This document shows positions 1 through 5,940 of a DNA stretch of 6,116 bases, in pieces. Where the stretch lies: NCBI GenBank assembly GCA_021798855.1, contig JAJZBP010000126.1:1-6116 (forward strand), given 5' to 3'. This DNA is from Bacillota bacterium. Its GTDB lineage: Bacteria; Bacillota; Sulfobacillia; JAJZIM01; JAJZBP01. Each line of letters begins with the position of its first letter. Position 1 is the stretch's first letter. Position numbers and translations under genes: made by a program. The notes under the pieces were generated by a model, which was given only the letters and a program-made list of their open reading frames with translations, was not told where the DNA came from and ran no database searches.

Positions 1-269
1 CCCAACCCGCGCAGGTAGTCCAGTTCCTCCAACAACACCTTGGGGTCCAACACCACCCCGTTCCCGATGACGCAGAGTTTCCCGGAATAGAGGATCCCCG
101 AGGGGATCAGGTGCAACTTGTATTCCGCATCACCCACGACAACGGTGTGACCAGCGTTGTTACCCCCCTGATGGCGGACCACCACATCCGCTTCGCGCGC
201 CAGGAAGTCGGTAATCTTCCCCTTTCCCTCGTCGCCCCACTGAGCCCCGACCACGACCAATGTACTCAA
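1..269 (-). CDS. purA: Adenylosuccinate synthetase, N-terminal part (cut by window edge)
   Basis: PurA joins IMP and aspartate using GTP to make adenylosuccinate, the first committed step from IMP to AMP, in the cytoplasm. About 89 codons of a protein normally near 430 residues are present; the rest lies beyond base 1. The N-terminus carries the family signature WGDEGKGKI (residues 11-19), with the catalytic acid Asp13 in the GTP/IMP loop. It is followed by QGGNNAGHT (34-42) containing the catalytic His41, then HLIPSGIL (53-60) and IGNGVVLDP (68-76). These match the known order and spacing of the family. The start is read as TTG at 269-267 because conservation begins immediately after it (LVVVGAQWGDEG) and a GGGGG-type ribosome binding site precedes it; I see no in-frame ATG. 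The gene begins 37 bases after the dnaB stop, so it is probably in the same transcript. Family identity is certain from the motifs; the start is likely. Confidence 0.96.
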   Translation of the reverse strand, partial: MSTLVVVGAQWGDEGKGKITDFLAREADVVVRHQGGNNAGHTVVVGDAEYKLHLIPSGILYSGKLCVIGNGVVLDPKVLLEELDYLRGL

Positions 270-279
270 ACCGTTTTTT

Positions 280-286
280 CCCCCTT
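280..286 (-). promoter_or_regulatory. Ribosome binding site of purA
   Basis: On the minus strand AAGGGGG is followed by a ten-base spacer, AAAAAACGGT, and then the TTG start at 269. The spacing is slightly long but usable. It lies in the 37-base gap after dnaB and supports the TTG start. No terminator or separate promoter is visible in this gap. Confidence 0.6.
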
Positions 287-306
287 ACAACTGCCGATCC
301 CAGCAC

Positions 307-2955
307 CTATTCTTCGTATCTGCCCTCCAGGTTGCGAAACCGTCCCAACTCTTTCTGGAAAGCCAATTCCACGCTGCCCGTGGGGCCGTTCCGCTGTTTG
401 GCCACAATGACTTCCGCCACCCCCGGTTGCTCGGTTTCCGCGTTATAATACTCGTCCCGATAAATAAAGGCCACCACATCGGCATCCTGCTCAATGCTGT
501 TGTGGACAATGATGTCGTTGGCCACGAAATTGTGCACCCCCGGCACCGTCAGGTCGAAAACCTCTCCCTCACCGTCGGGTTCGATGGAAACGACCGCGTC
601 CCAGTAAATGTCACCCGGAGCCGGCTGTGGCCGTGATCCGCCGCCAATTGCGGCCCCGTAGCCCTTCGTCCAAGCCCGATTTTCCCTCCGCCCGGCCAAA
701 ACCGCGGGGACATCCCATGAGTCCATGCTCGGGTAAGGCTCGCGGCGGTTGGCGCCGGGTTCCATCATAGTAGCGCATTGAACCTGTTTCAACCAGGTTT
801 TCGGGGAGACCAGATCCCAGTTGCTGTTTTCCGAGCGCCCCGAGACGACGTCTCCCGCCGGACACCGGGCCGACGGCTCACCTGGTCCACCGGCGCCCGC
901 CTGCCGAACGATAAAAGCCAGGTCGGCTCCACCCCTTAAGTGAACATGATTTAGTCCTCGCCCCTTCAGGCTCCGGGCAACCCGACTTACCCCGGCATTG
1001 ATGCCCAAACGAAGTAAAAGCGATTGGACATCCCAGGCAAGCTGTGGACTGCCGGTGGCGAAGCAGCCGGCGGAATCGCACGAATCCATCCTGATCCGCC
1101 CGTGGATGAGCCAAAGGTGGCGGAGGAACACGGCGATGGCCGAAGGGGGCTGCTGAAACAGTTTATCCGGAATTCGTTGACCTCCCGGCTCCAGACTATG
1201 AATTCCCAGTGCCTCCAACCAGGTTCTTGCTGGATTGCCACTTCCCCGCACCGGCCAAGGCCCGTTTAACAGGTCCACCTGGATCCGATGGCGATCACGC
1301 CGAATGCGCGGTCTGATCCCGCCCCCGAAAACTTGGCAGGCCAAGGCTGCTGCCCCCAGCGCCAAATCTCTTTTCGGGGTGGTGTACCGAACCGCGTTTC
1401 CCGACATGGCCCATCCGCCTCCGAGCAGGTGGCCGAGCAGCGCCATTTCCTCGTTGGACATGGTCTGCGGGTATGAGCCACAAACCCGGCGCGGCAAGGC
1501 CAGGAAATGGCCCGCCCCCAATTCGTCCAATCGCCTCCATCCCTCGGGCGTCAGGAAGCGGTGGTTGGCGGTGGCCCGCAGGGTCCGTCCCAACCGGGTT
1601 TCGAGGCGGAACACGTTTCGCACCCCGGTGGAAAACGCCCGGCTGACCGGAACCCGCTCTAAACATTTACTGTCTTGGTTGAGCGCCCAAACCGCAAAAC
1701 CCGTTTTCCCAGCCAGGGCGCGCAGAGGAACCCGCTCACCGGTCTCCGCCAGTATGACCAAGGTTTCTCCGGCCAGGCAACCGCTCTCCCGCAAATCGGA
1801 CAATTGGGGACGCCGGTCCTGGCGGTGCTCCACCGCGCGGGAAAGCTGGGATAGGGCCAGAACCGGAACTTCCAGTTCCCTGGCCAACGCCTTCAGCCCC
1901 CTGGAGATCGCGGCGATCTCCTGCTGGCGACCGTCTTCTTTTCCGTGTCCCCGCATGAGTTGAAGATAATCCACAACAACCAAACCCAATTCGTGCTCCA
2001 AACGCATTCGCCGAGCCCTGGCCCTCAGTTCCAGGACGGAGAGGTTGGGTGTATCGTCGATCAAAATCGGCACCTCCGCCAACTGCCCCATCCCCTGCAC
2101 CACCCGTTGCCAGTCATCGCTGGTCAGGCGTCCGGTGCGCAGGTGCATGAGGTCGATCCCGGTTTCCAAAGAGAGAAGTCTGGCTCCCAAGCTTTCCTTC
2201 GACATTTCCAGCGAGAAAAACGCCACAGGTATTTTACCGTTCCTGGCCGCATGCGCTGCCACGTTCAGGCAAAACGCGGTCTTGCCCATGGACGGGCGGG
2301 CCGCCACCACCACCAGATCCGACGGCTGAAAACCGGAGGTCAGGGAATCCAAATCAACGAAACCGCTGGCCACTCCGGTGATCCCCGCGCCGCGGGAATT
2401 CAACTGCTCCAGGCGATCGTAAAACTCCAGCAGGATTTCCCGCAGGGAGCTGTAACTTTTCCGAACCGACCTTCCCTGAAGATCGAGGATCATCTCGCCG
2501 GCCTCGTCGATCAATCTGGCCACCTCGTCCTGCCCGGCGTAACCCCGGTCAAGCAGGCGGTTGGACACCCGAATCAGCGACCGCAACAGCGACTTTTCTT
2601 CCACGATCCGGGCATGATACTCCAGGTTGGCCGCCGTTGGTGTGCTGGAGGCCAATTGAGACAGGTACGTGGCCCCTCCGACATCCCCCAGGTTACCCTT
2701 GGCCCGCAGGGCCTCGGTCAAGGTGATCAGATCCGCCGCAGTATTGGTCGCCGAAAGTTCCGCCATGGCCTCGAAAACCTGCCGGTGCACATCGTGGTAA
2801 AAGTCCTCGGCCCGCAGCAGATCGAGCGCCCGCACCATGGCATCGCCAGACAAGAGCATCGCGCCAAGAACCGCCTGCTCCGCTTCCAGGCTGTGGGGGG
2901 CGGCGCGCTCCAAACCCGCGCTGTCCTCCGCCGAAGGCCTCATCCATTCACCCAT
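307..2955 (-). CDS. dnaB: Replicative DNA helicase DnaB, interrupted by an in-frame intein
   Basis: DnaB is the hexameric 5'-3' helicase that unwinds DNA at the replication fork and contacts primase. The primary product is 882 residues. Removing the intein (393-819) leaves a 455-residue helicase, normal for the family. The N-terminal domain starts at PHSLEAEQAVLGAML (20-34). The RecA-like domain holds the Walker A motif ARPSMGKT (219-226), the Walker B region VVVDYLQL (326-333), LSQLSR (368-373), LSDLRESG (385-392), then after the intein SIEQDAD (820-826) and KQRNGPTG, whose Arg is the presumed arginine finger. The frame opens with ATG at 2955, with a second ATG four codons later. Neither has a strong Shine-Dalgarno sequence, and conservation begins only near residue 20, so either may be used. 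The gene starts 30 bases after the lonC stop and ends 37 bases before purA. Helicase activity should require protein splicing, because the intein splits the conserved ATPase core. Confidence 0.97.
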   Translation of the reverse strand: MGEWMRPSAEDSAGLERAAPHSLEAEQAVLGAMLLSGDAMVRALDLLRAEDFYHDVHRQVFEAMAELSATNTAADLITLTEALRAKGNLGDVGGATYLSQLASSTPTAANLEYHARIVEEKSLLRSLIRVSNRLLDRGYAGQDEVARLIDEAGEMILDLQGRSVRKSYSSLREILLEFYDRLEQLNSRGAGITGVASGFVDLDSLTSGFQPSDLVVVAARPSMGKTAFCLNVAAHAARNGKIPVAFFSLEMSKESLGARLLSLETGIDLMHLRTGRLTSDDWQRVVQGMGQLAEVPILIDDTPNLSVLELRARARRMRLEHELGLVVVDYLQLMRGHGKEDGRQQEIAAISRGLKALARELEVPVLALSQLSRAVEHRQDRRPQLSDLRESGCLAGETLVILAETGERVPLRALAGKTGFAVWALNQDSKCLERVPVSRAFSTGVRNVFRLETRLGRTLRATANHRFLTPEGWRRLDELGAGHFLALPRRVCGSYPQTMSNEEMALLGHLLGGGWAMSGNAVRYTTPKRDLALGAAALACQVFGGGIRPRIRRDRHRIQVDLLNGPWPVRGSGNPARTWLEALGIHSLEPGGQRIPDKLFQQPPSAIAVFLRHLWLIHGRIRMDSCDSAGCFATGSPQLAWDVQSLLLRLGINAGVSRVARSLKGRGLNHVHLRGGADLAFIVRQAGAGGPGEPSARCPAGDVVSGRSENSNWDLVSPKTWLKQVQCATMMEPGANRREPYPSMDSWDVPAVLAGRRENRAWTKGYGAAIGGGSRPQPAPGDIYWDAVVSIEPDGEGEVFDLTVPGVHNFVANDIIVHNSIEQDADVVAFIYRDEYYNAETEQPGVAEVIVAKQRNGPTGSVELAFQKELGRFRNLEGRYEE
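499..1779 (-). mobile_element. DnaB intein (427 residues) with intact splicing domain
   Basis: This is a protein intron removed by self-splicing. It occupies residues 393-819 of the DnaB precursor. The N-terminal junction is SG/CLAGETLV, with nucleophile Cys393. Splicing block B is GRTLRATANHRFLTP with the TxxH residues Thr462 and His465. The C-terminal block reads FDLTVPGVHNFVANDIIVHN and ends in penultimate His818 and Asn819, followed by Ser820 as the first C-extein residue. All residues needed for the standard Cys1 / Asn / +1 Ser mechanism are present. From memory, the length and sequence closely resemble the Rhodothermus marinus DnaB intein (shared stretches such as TRLGR, RATANHRFLTP, FLRHLW, VQSLLLRLGINA, SIEPDG, HNFVANDII). 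The insertion site is the same as in the Synechocystis DnaB intein. The centre corresponds to a DOD-type homing endonuclease, annotated separately, which appears inactive. Boundaries are exact if splicing follows the standard rule. Confidence 0.95.
886..1458 (-). other. Degenerate LAGLIDADG homing-endonuclease domain inside the DnaB intein
   Basis: This part of the intein (about residues 500-690 of the precursor) corresponds to the two-motif LAGLIDADG nuclease that cuts intein-free alleles to drive homing. The first motif is LLGHLLGGG (506-514, bases 1414-1440); the family needs an acid at the eighth position, and here it is Gly513 (GGC). The second is FLRHLWLIHG (610-619, bases 1099-1128), where the expected acid is His618 (CAC). 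Rhodothermus has, as I recall, LLGHLIGDG and LWATDG at these places. Both changes are one base away from an Asp codon. The segment after the second motif still shows VQSLLLRLGIN (643-653) but then becomes Gly/Pro/Arg rich. The frame has no stop or frameshift. I infer a folded but catalytically dead nuclease. Domain ends are approximate. Confidence 0.8.
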
Positions 2956-2972
2956 GCCAATTTTGCGGCAGG

Positions 2973-2987
2973 GAGGCCGCCGGCCTC
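2973..2987. other. Small hairpin overlapping the lonC stop codon
   Basis: GAGGCC and GGCCTC form a perfect six-base inverted repeat around a three-base loop. It covers the last bases of lonC and part of the 30-base gap before dnaB. In the direction of transcription it is followed by CTGCCGCAAAATT, with no T-run, so it is not a normal terminator. It may affect ribosome passage or mRNA stability between lonC and dnaB, but in GC-rich DNA it may also be chance. Confidence 0.35.
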
Positions 2988-4956
2988 ATGCGAGCGGTCC
3001 CGCCGTCGGGCCGTCTGGCATTCGTTCGCCGCGGCCCAAACCCAGATCCAGGGCCTCCTCGACGGTGGTCACCGGGCAAACTCTGATCCCTTCCCTGAGG
3101 TCGTCGGGAATATCCCGCTGGTTTTCCGCCGGAACAATCACCAGCTTCATTTCGGCCTGCTCCGCTCCCCGGATCTTTTCCGCGATTCCTCCCACCGCAC
3201 GCATCCGCCCCCGCAACGAAAGTTCTCCCGTAAAGGCCACGTCTTGGCGAACCGGCTCTTGGGTTACGGCACTGTAGACGGCCACGGCTATGGCCACCCC
3301 CGCCGACGGTCCGTCAATGTTCCCACCGCCGATGACGTTCACATGCAGATCGTAGTTGGCCAGATCCTCCCCCGTGAGCCGGCGAATCACGGACGCCACG
3401 TTGTACACCGAATCCCGCGCCATGCTCCCAGCCGTTTCGTTGAACCGAATTCCGCCCTTCCCTCGCTCCCTCGCCGGAAAGGCCACCGCCTCGATTTCCA
3501 GGGCGGTTCCCAGATAACCGCTGACCCCCAAGCCGAAGGTCTTCCCGACCTCCGCCACGTCCGCCGCCCTGACCAGGGTGGTCGGTCCCATCCGGCTGGA
3601 CTGGATAACCGAACGCGCCTCCTCCAAGGTTACGCACGTCTGACCGGCCTTGGACAGAGCCAGCCCGTACATGTCCGCAAGCAGTCCCACCGCCTTCCGG
3701 CCCTCGGCGGTGGATTGGGCGATCGCGCCGGCCACCTCCCTTTCCAGGGTCATTCCCAGCCTATCCGCTCCCCGCTCCACGATCTTGATGATCTCTGACG
3801 GATTGAGAGGGTCAAAAAACACCTCCGCCATTCTGGAGCGTAGGGCAGGGGAAATCTCTTCGGGTAGCCGCGTGGTTGCGCCGATCAGGACGAAATCCGC
3901 CGGCGCACCCTCGTCGAACAGTTTGCGCACGTACTTGGGCACCGCCGGATCGTCCGGATCATAATAGGCGGAATCGAATTTTACCCTTTTTTCCTCCAAA
4001 ACCTTGAGGAGTTTGGTCTGCAGCATGGGATCCATCTCCCCAATTTCGTCGATGAAAAGGACTCCACCGTGGGCCTCGGTGACCAAGCCCGGCTTCGGTT
4101 CAGGAACCCCGACCTCCGCCAGGTCGCGCCGCGCTCCCTGGTAAATCGGATCGTGAACCGAGCCCAGCAAGGGATTGGTGACCTCCCGCGGATCCCAGCG
4201 CAGAATGGTTCCGTCCACCTCCACGAAGGGCGCATCCTTACCGAAGGGCGAGTACTCCAGACTCTTCGCAGCCTCGAGAATCAGCCTGGCGGCGGTGGTT
4301 TTCCCGGTCCCCGGAGGACCGTAGAGGATGACGTGTTGGGGATAGGGAGATGCCAATTTGATCCGAAGGTTCCTGACCGCACGTTCCTGGCCCACCACTT
4401 CCTCCAGACTGGAGGGACGGAGCATCTCCAACACGGAACGGGTTAGACTTCTTTGATTCAATTTCTCCAGCCTGGCGTATTTTTTCAGAGTCTGAGCATT
4501 CTCCACGCTCCCGTCCTCACGCATGACCATTTCCTTGATCTCGCGAACGTACTCCTGGTGGCGCTCCTCCATCTTTTCGGCCACTTTCCGTTCAATCCGA
4601 TCCTCCACCGTCCGTTTCGCAATCCGGTCGGCAACTTCCTCTTCCAACCGTTCCAGTTCCGCACTTAAATCGCCGCGGCGCGGCGGTGTTTCAAGGGTCG
4701 GATCCTCGAAAACCAGCTTCTGCAGGGCCAGGATTTGATCTTCGAGCCGGGTTGATTTTAATTCCTTGATGGCACCCAATTTGCCCGCCCTCAACACCAG
4801 CTTGTCCAATCCGTACAGACTCGTCAATACGTCCAAAAGAGCCAGGACCTGCCGGTGGAGGTGTTCCTCGCCCGAAAGCTTTGACACCAAGCTGGGGTTC
4901 TTAACCCCCTTGATTTTCTCCAAAAATTCTTTCAAGATTTTCTCCCCTCGCCTCAC
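2986..4956 (-). CDS. lonC: ATP-dependent Lon-family protease LonC (sporulation type)
   Basis: This is an AAA+ serine protease: ATP-driven unfolding feeds substrates to a Ser-Lys proteolytic site in a cytoplasmic (or forespore) ring. Numbering from the GTG at 4956 (656 residues), the N-terminal 170 residues are helical and charged, with a likely coiled coil at about 98-145, and resemble neither the LonA substrate domain nor a membrane anchor. The AAA+ part has Walker A GPPGTGKT (213-220), Walker B VLFIDEIGEM (299-308), a sensor-1-like IGATTR (358-363) and an arginine-finger region ALRSRM (371-376). The Lon protease domain has NIDGPSAGVA with catalytic Ser551, and GELSLRGR...GGIAEK with catalytic Lys594. 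The Ser-Lys distance of 43 equals that of E. coli Lon. This layout fits LonC, known only from some endospore formers, rather than LonA (about 800 residues). LonB is the main alternative. The GTG lacks a ribosome binding site; TTG at 4935 (codon 8) has a good one and is the likelier start. The gene follows rplI by 24-45 bases and precedes dnaB by 30. Confidence 0.9.
   Translation of the reverse strand: MRRGEKILKEFLEKIKGVKNPSLVSKLSGEEHLHRQVLALLDVLTSLYGLDKLVLRAGKLGAIKELKSTRLEDQILALQKLVFEDPTLETPPRRGDLSAELERLEEEVADRIAKRTVEDRIERKVAEKMEERHQEYVREIKEMVMREDGSVENAQTLKKYARLEKLNQRSLTRSVLEMLRPSSLEEVVGQERAVRNLRIKLASPYPQHVILYGPPGTGKTTAARLILEAAKSLEYSPFGKDAPFVEVDGTILRWDPREVTNPLLGSVHDPIYQGARRDLAEVGVPEPKPGLVTEAHGGVLFIDEIGEMDPMLQTKLLKVLEEKRVKFDSAYYDPDDPAVPKYVRKLFDEGAPADFVLIGATTRLPEEISPALRSRMAEVFFDPLNPSEIIKIVERGADRLGMTLEREVAGAIAQSTAEGRKAVGLLADMYGLALSKAGQTCVTLEEARSVIQSSRMGPTTLVRAADVAEVGKTFGLGVSGYLGTALEIEAVAFPARERGKGGIRFNETAGSMARDSVYNVASVIRRLTGEDLANYDLHVNVIGGGNIDGPSAGVAIAVAVYSAVTQEPVRQDVAFTGELSLRGRMRAVGGIAEKIRGAEQAEMKLVIVPAENQRDIPDDLREGIRVCPVTTVEEALDLGLGRGERMPDGPTAGPLA
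4942..4948 (-). promoter_or_regulatory. Ribosome binding site suggesting a TTG start for lonC
   Basis: The minus strand reads AGGGGAG, then the six-base spacer AAAATC, then TTG at 4935-4933 in the lonC frame. The upstream GTG at 4956 is preceded by TATTCCCGCAA, which has no Shine-Dalgarno match. I therefore favour the TTG, which would make LonC seven residues shorter and enlarge the rplI-lonC gap to 45 bases. Confidence 0.55.
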
Positions 4957-4980
4957 TTGCGGGAATACTCGTCCATCAAC

Positions 4981-5427
4981 TCATTTCTTGCTTAAGACCA
5001 CGGTCACCATAACCTCCACCCCCGGACCGAATTTGACCGCCACGCGGTGGCTTCCCAGAGCACGCAACGGCTCCTTCAGAGCGAGTTGCCTCCGATCCAA
5101 CTTCTCGCCCAGTTTGTGGGATAGTACCTCGGCCAGCTCCCGACTGGTCACGGAACCAAACATCTTCCCCCCTTCACCGACCTGAACCGGCACCTGAATG
5201 ACCGTTCCCGCCAGGCTCTCGGCTCTTTGGCGGATTTTAAGTTCCTCCCGCTTGAGCTTTTCGAGCCTTGCCTCATCCGCCCGACGCAAGGATCGCAATT
5301 GTCCGGCGGTCGCCTCCACCGCCAGCCCTTTGGGCAACAGATAGTTATGGGCGTACCCTTCGCTAACCTCCACGACTGCTCCCGTCTCACCGAGCCCCTT
5401 CACCGGACGGCTCAAGATGACGCGCAC
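4981..5427 (-). CDS. rplI: 50S ribosomal protein L9
   Basis: L9 binds 23S rRNA near the L1 stalk and helps hold reading frame and fidelity. The protein is 148 residues, the usual length. The N-terminal RNA-binding domain opens with VRVILSRPVKGLGETG and contains the signature GYAHNYLLPKGLAVEAT (24-40). A long charged connecting helix follows (about 41-75, rich in Arg, Glu, Lys, Leu). The C-terminal domain contains the typical KMFGSVTSRELAEVL segment. The frame stays open upstream to 5625, but L9 homology begins exactly at the GTG at 5427-5425, which has an excellent ribosome binding site seven bases before it; the upstream extension is not like L9. It is the first recognisable gene of the cluster, followed 24-45 bases later by lonC. 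The pairing of rplI with dnaB is common in Firmicutes. Confidence 0.97.
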   Translation of the reverse strand: MRVILSRPVKGLGETGAVVEVSEGYAHNYLLPKGLAVEATAGQLRSLRRADEARLEKLKREELKIRQRAESLAGTVIQVPVQVGEGGKMFGSVTSRELAEVLSHKLGEKLDRRQLALKEPLRALGSHRVAVKFGPGVEVMVTVVLSKK

Positions 5428-5434
5428 GGTCCCT

Positions 5435-5440
5435 CCTCCT
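5435..5440 (-). promoter_or_regulatory. Strong ribosome binding site of rplI
   Basis: The minus strand reads AGGAGG with a seven-base spacer before the GTG start at 5427, inside a longer purine tract (GAGAGGAGGAGGGA). A second AGGAGG register overlaps three bases closer. This fixes the rplI start despite the frame being open further upstream. Confidence 0.85.
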
Positions 5441-5564
5441 CTCTCCCCCCCGGGAACTGGTGATAAAGTCATCAAGCACCGCAAAAGGCCGGATATGGTC
5501 GGCTTGGTGCCCCTTCGTTCCCGGCATGGAACACCGCGCCGGCGGCATGCCCCATATTTCCCCA

Positions 5565-5580
5565 CAATGCCGCAATGCCG
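5565..5580. repeat. Tandem direct repeat of CAATGCCG, two copies
   Basis: Two perfect adjacent copies of the 8-mer CAATGCCG (5565-5572 and 5573-5580) lie in the non-coding leader of rplI, about 140 bases before its start. It could be an operator-like direct repeat or chance; nothing else supports a binding site. Confidence 0.4.
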
Positions 5581-5679
5581 AGGGGAGACGCTGGGCAGGT
5601 GTAAGTTTGCCGCCATCTTCCGCATCCATCCCGCATCAGCCCCGAACTACTTTCCGCACTCACCCACCAAGGGGCATCA

Positions 5680-5702
5680 GCCCAGATGAATTGGGCCTTT
5701 TT
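5680..5702 (+). terminator. Possible weak Rho-independent terminator on the plus strand
   Basis: GCCCA (5680-5684) pairs with TGGGC (5692-5696) across a seven-base loop and is followed by CTTTTT. The stem is only five pairs (six with a G-T pair). The left arm is also part of a second small hairpin, GGGC ATCA GCCC (5672-5683), so the two cannot form together. No plus-strand gene that it would end can be supported, which lowers confidence. Confidence 0.3.
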
Positions 5703-5899
5703 CCCCAGATCCGCCGGCGCCCCGCGGTCGCCTGAGAGTGCCCCCCAACCAAGTGCTCCGCATATCCCTGTAATCGGCGAACGGTGCCCACATCCGGCTG
5801 TCGTCGGCAGATCACTTCCGCTGCGACAAACTCAAGGATTTTCAGACATCCGGGTTTTTCGCTTGTTGTTCGTTCTCCGCCGGCGTGCTGGAGTCCATA

Positions 5900-5940
5900 A
5901 TAGAGCTTTCCCCAGACCTTCGGTCTGAGGTTGACTCTAT
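5900..5940. other. Two-tier inverted repeat (hairpin) in the rplI upstream region
   Basis: The outer arms ATAGAG (5900-5905) and CTCTAT (5935-5940) are perfect complements. Inside them CAGACC (5913-5918) and GGTCTG (5922-5927) form a second perfect six-base stem around a three-base loop. A competing pairing, GAGTC (5891-5895) with GACTC (5933-5937), uses part of the outer right arm. The nested, coaxial layout is more than expected from one chance palindrome. It could be an RNA hairpin in the leader of the rplI transcript, part of a larger structured RNA, or a DNA operator. Neither strand has a T-run directly after it, so it is not a typical terminator. Confidence 0.5.

Noticed and set aside
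1235..1963. A 242-codon plus-strand open frame over the intein
   Set aside because: It is antisense to the intein and N-extein, Arg/Ser/Pro rich, with no motif and no ribosome binding site of note.
2973..2987. lonC-dnaB hairpin as a transcription terminator
   Set aside because: There is no T-run after the stem on either strand, and dnaB has no visible promoter of its own, so transcription probably continues.
1945..3798. A 617-codon open frame on the plus strand
   Set aside because: It lies antisense to well-identified dnaB and lonC coding sequence. Its translation is rich in His, Arg, Gln and Pro with no recognisable domain, as expected from the complement of GC-rich genes.
5428..5625. N-terminal extension of the rplI frame to an ATG at 5625
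   Set aside because: L9 similarity starts exactly at the GTG at 5427, which has a strong AGGAGG. The 66 extra residues are Arg/Cys rich and unlike L9, and a 148-residue protein matches the family length.
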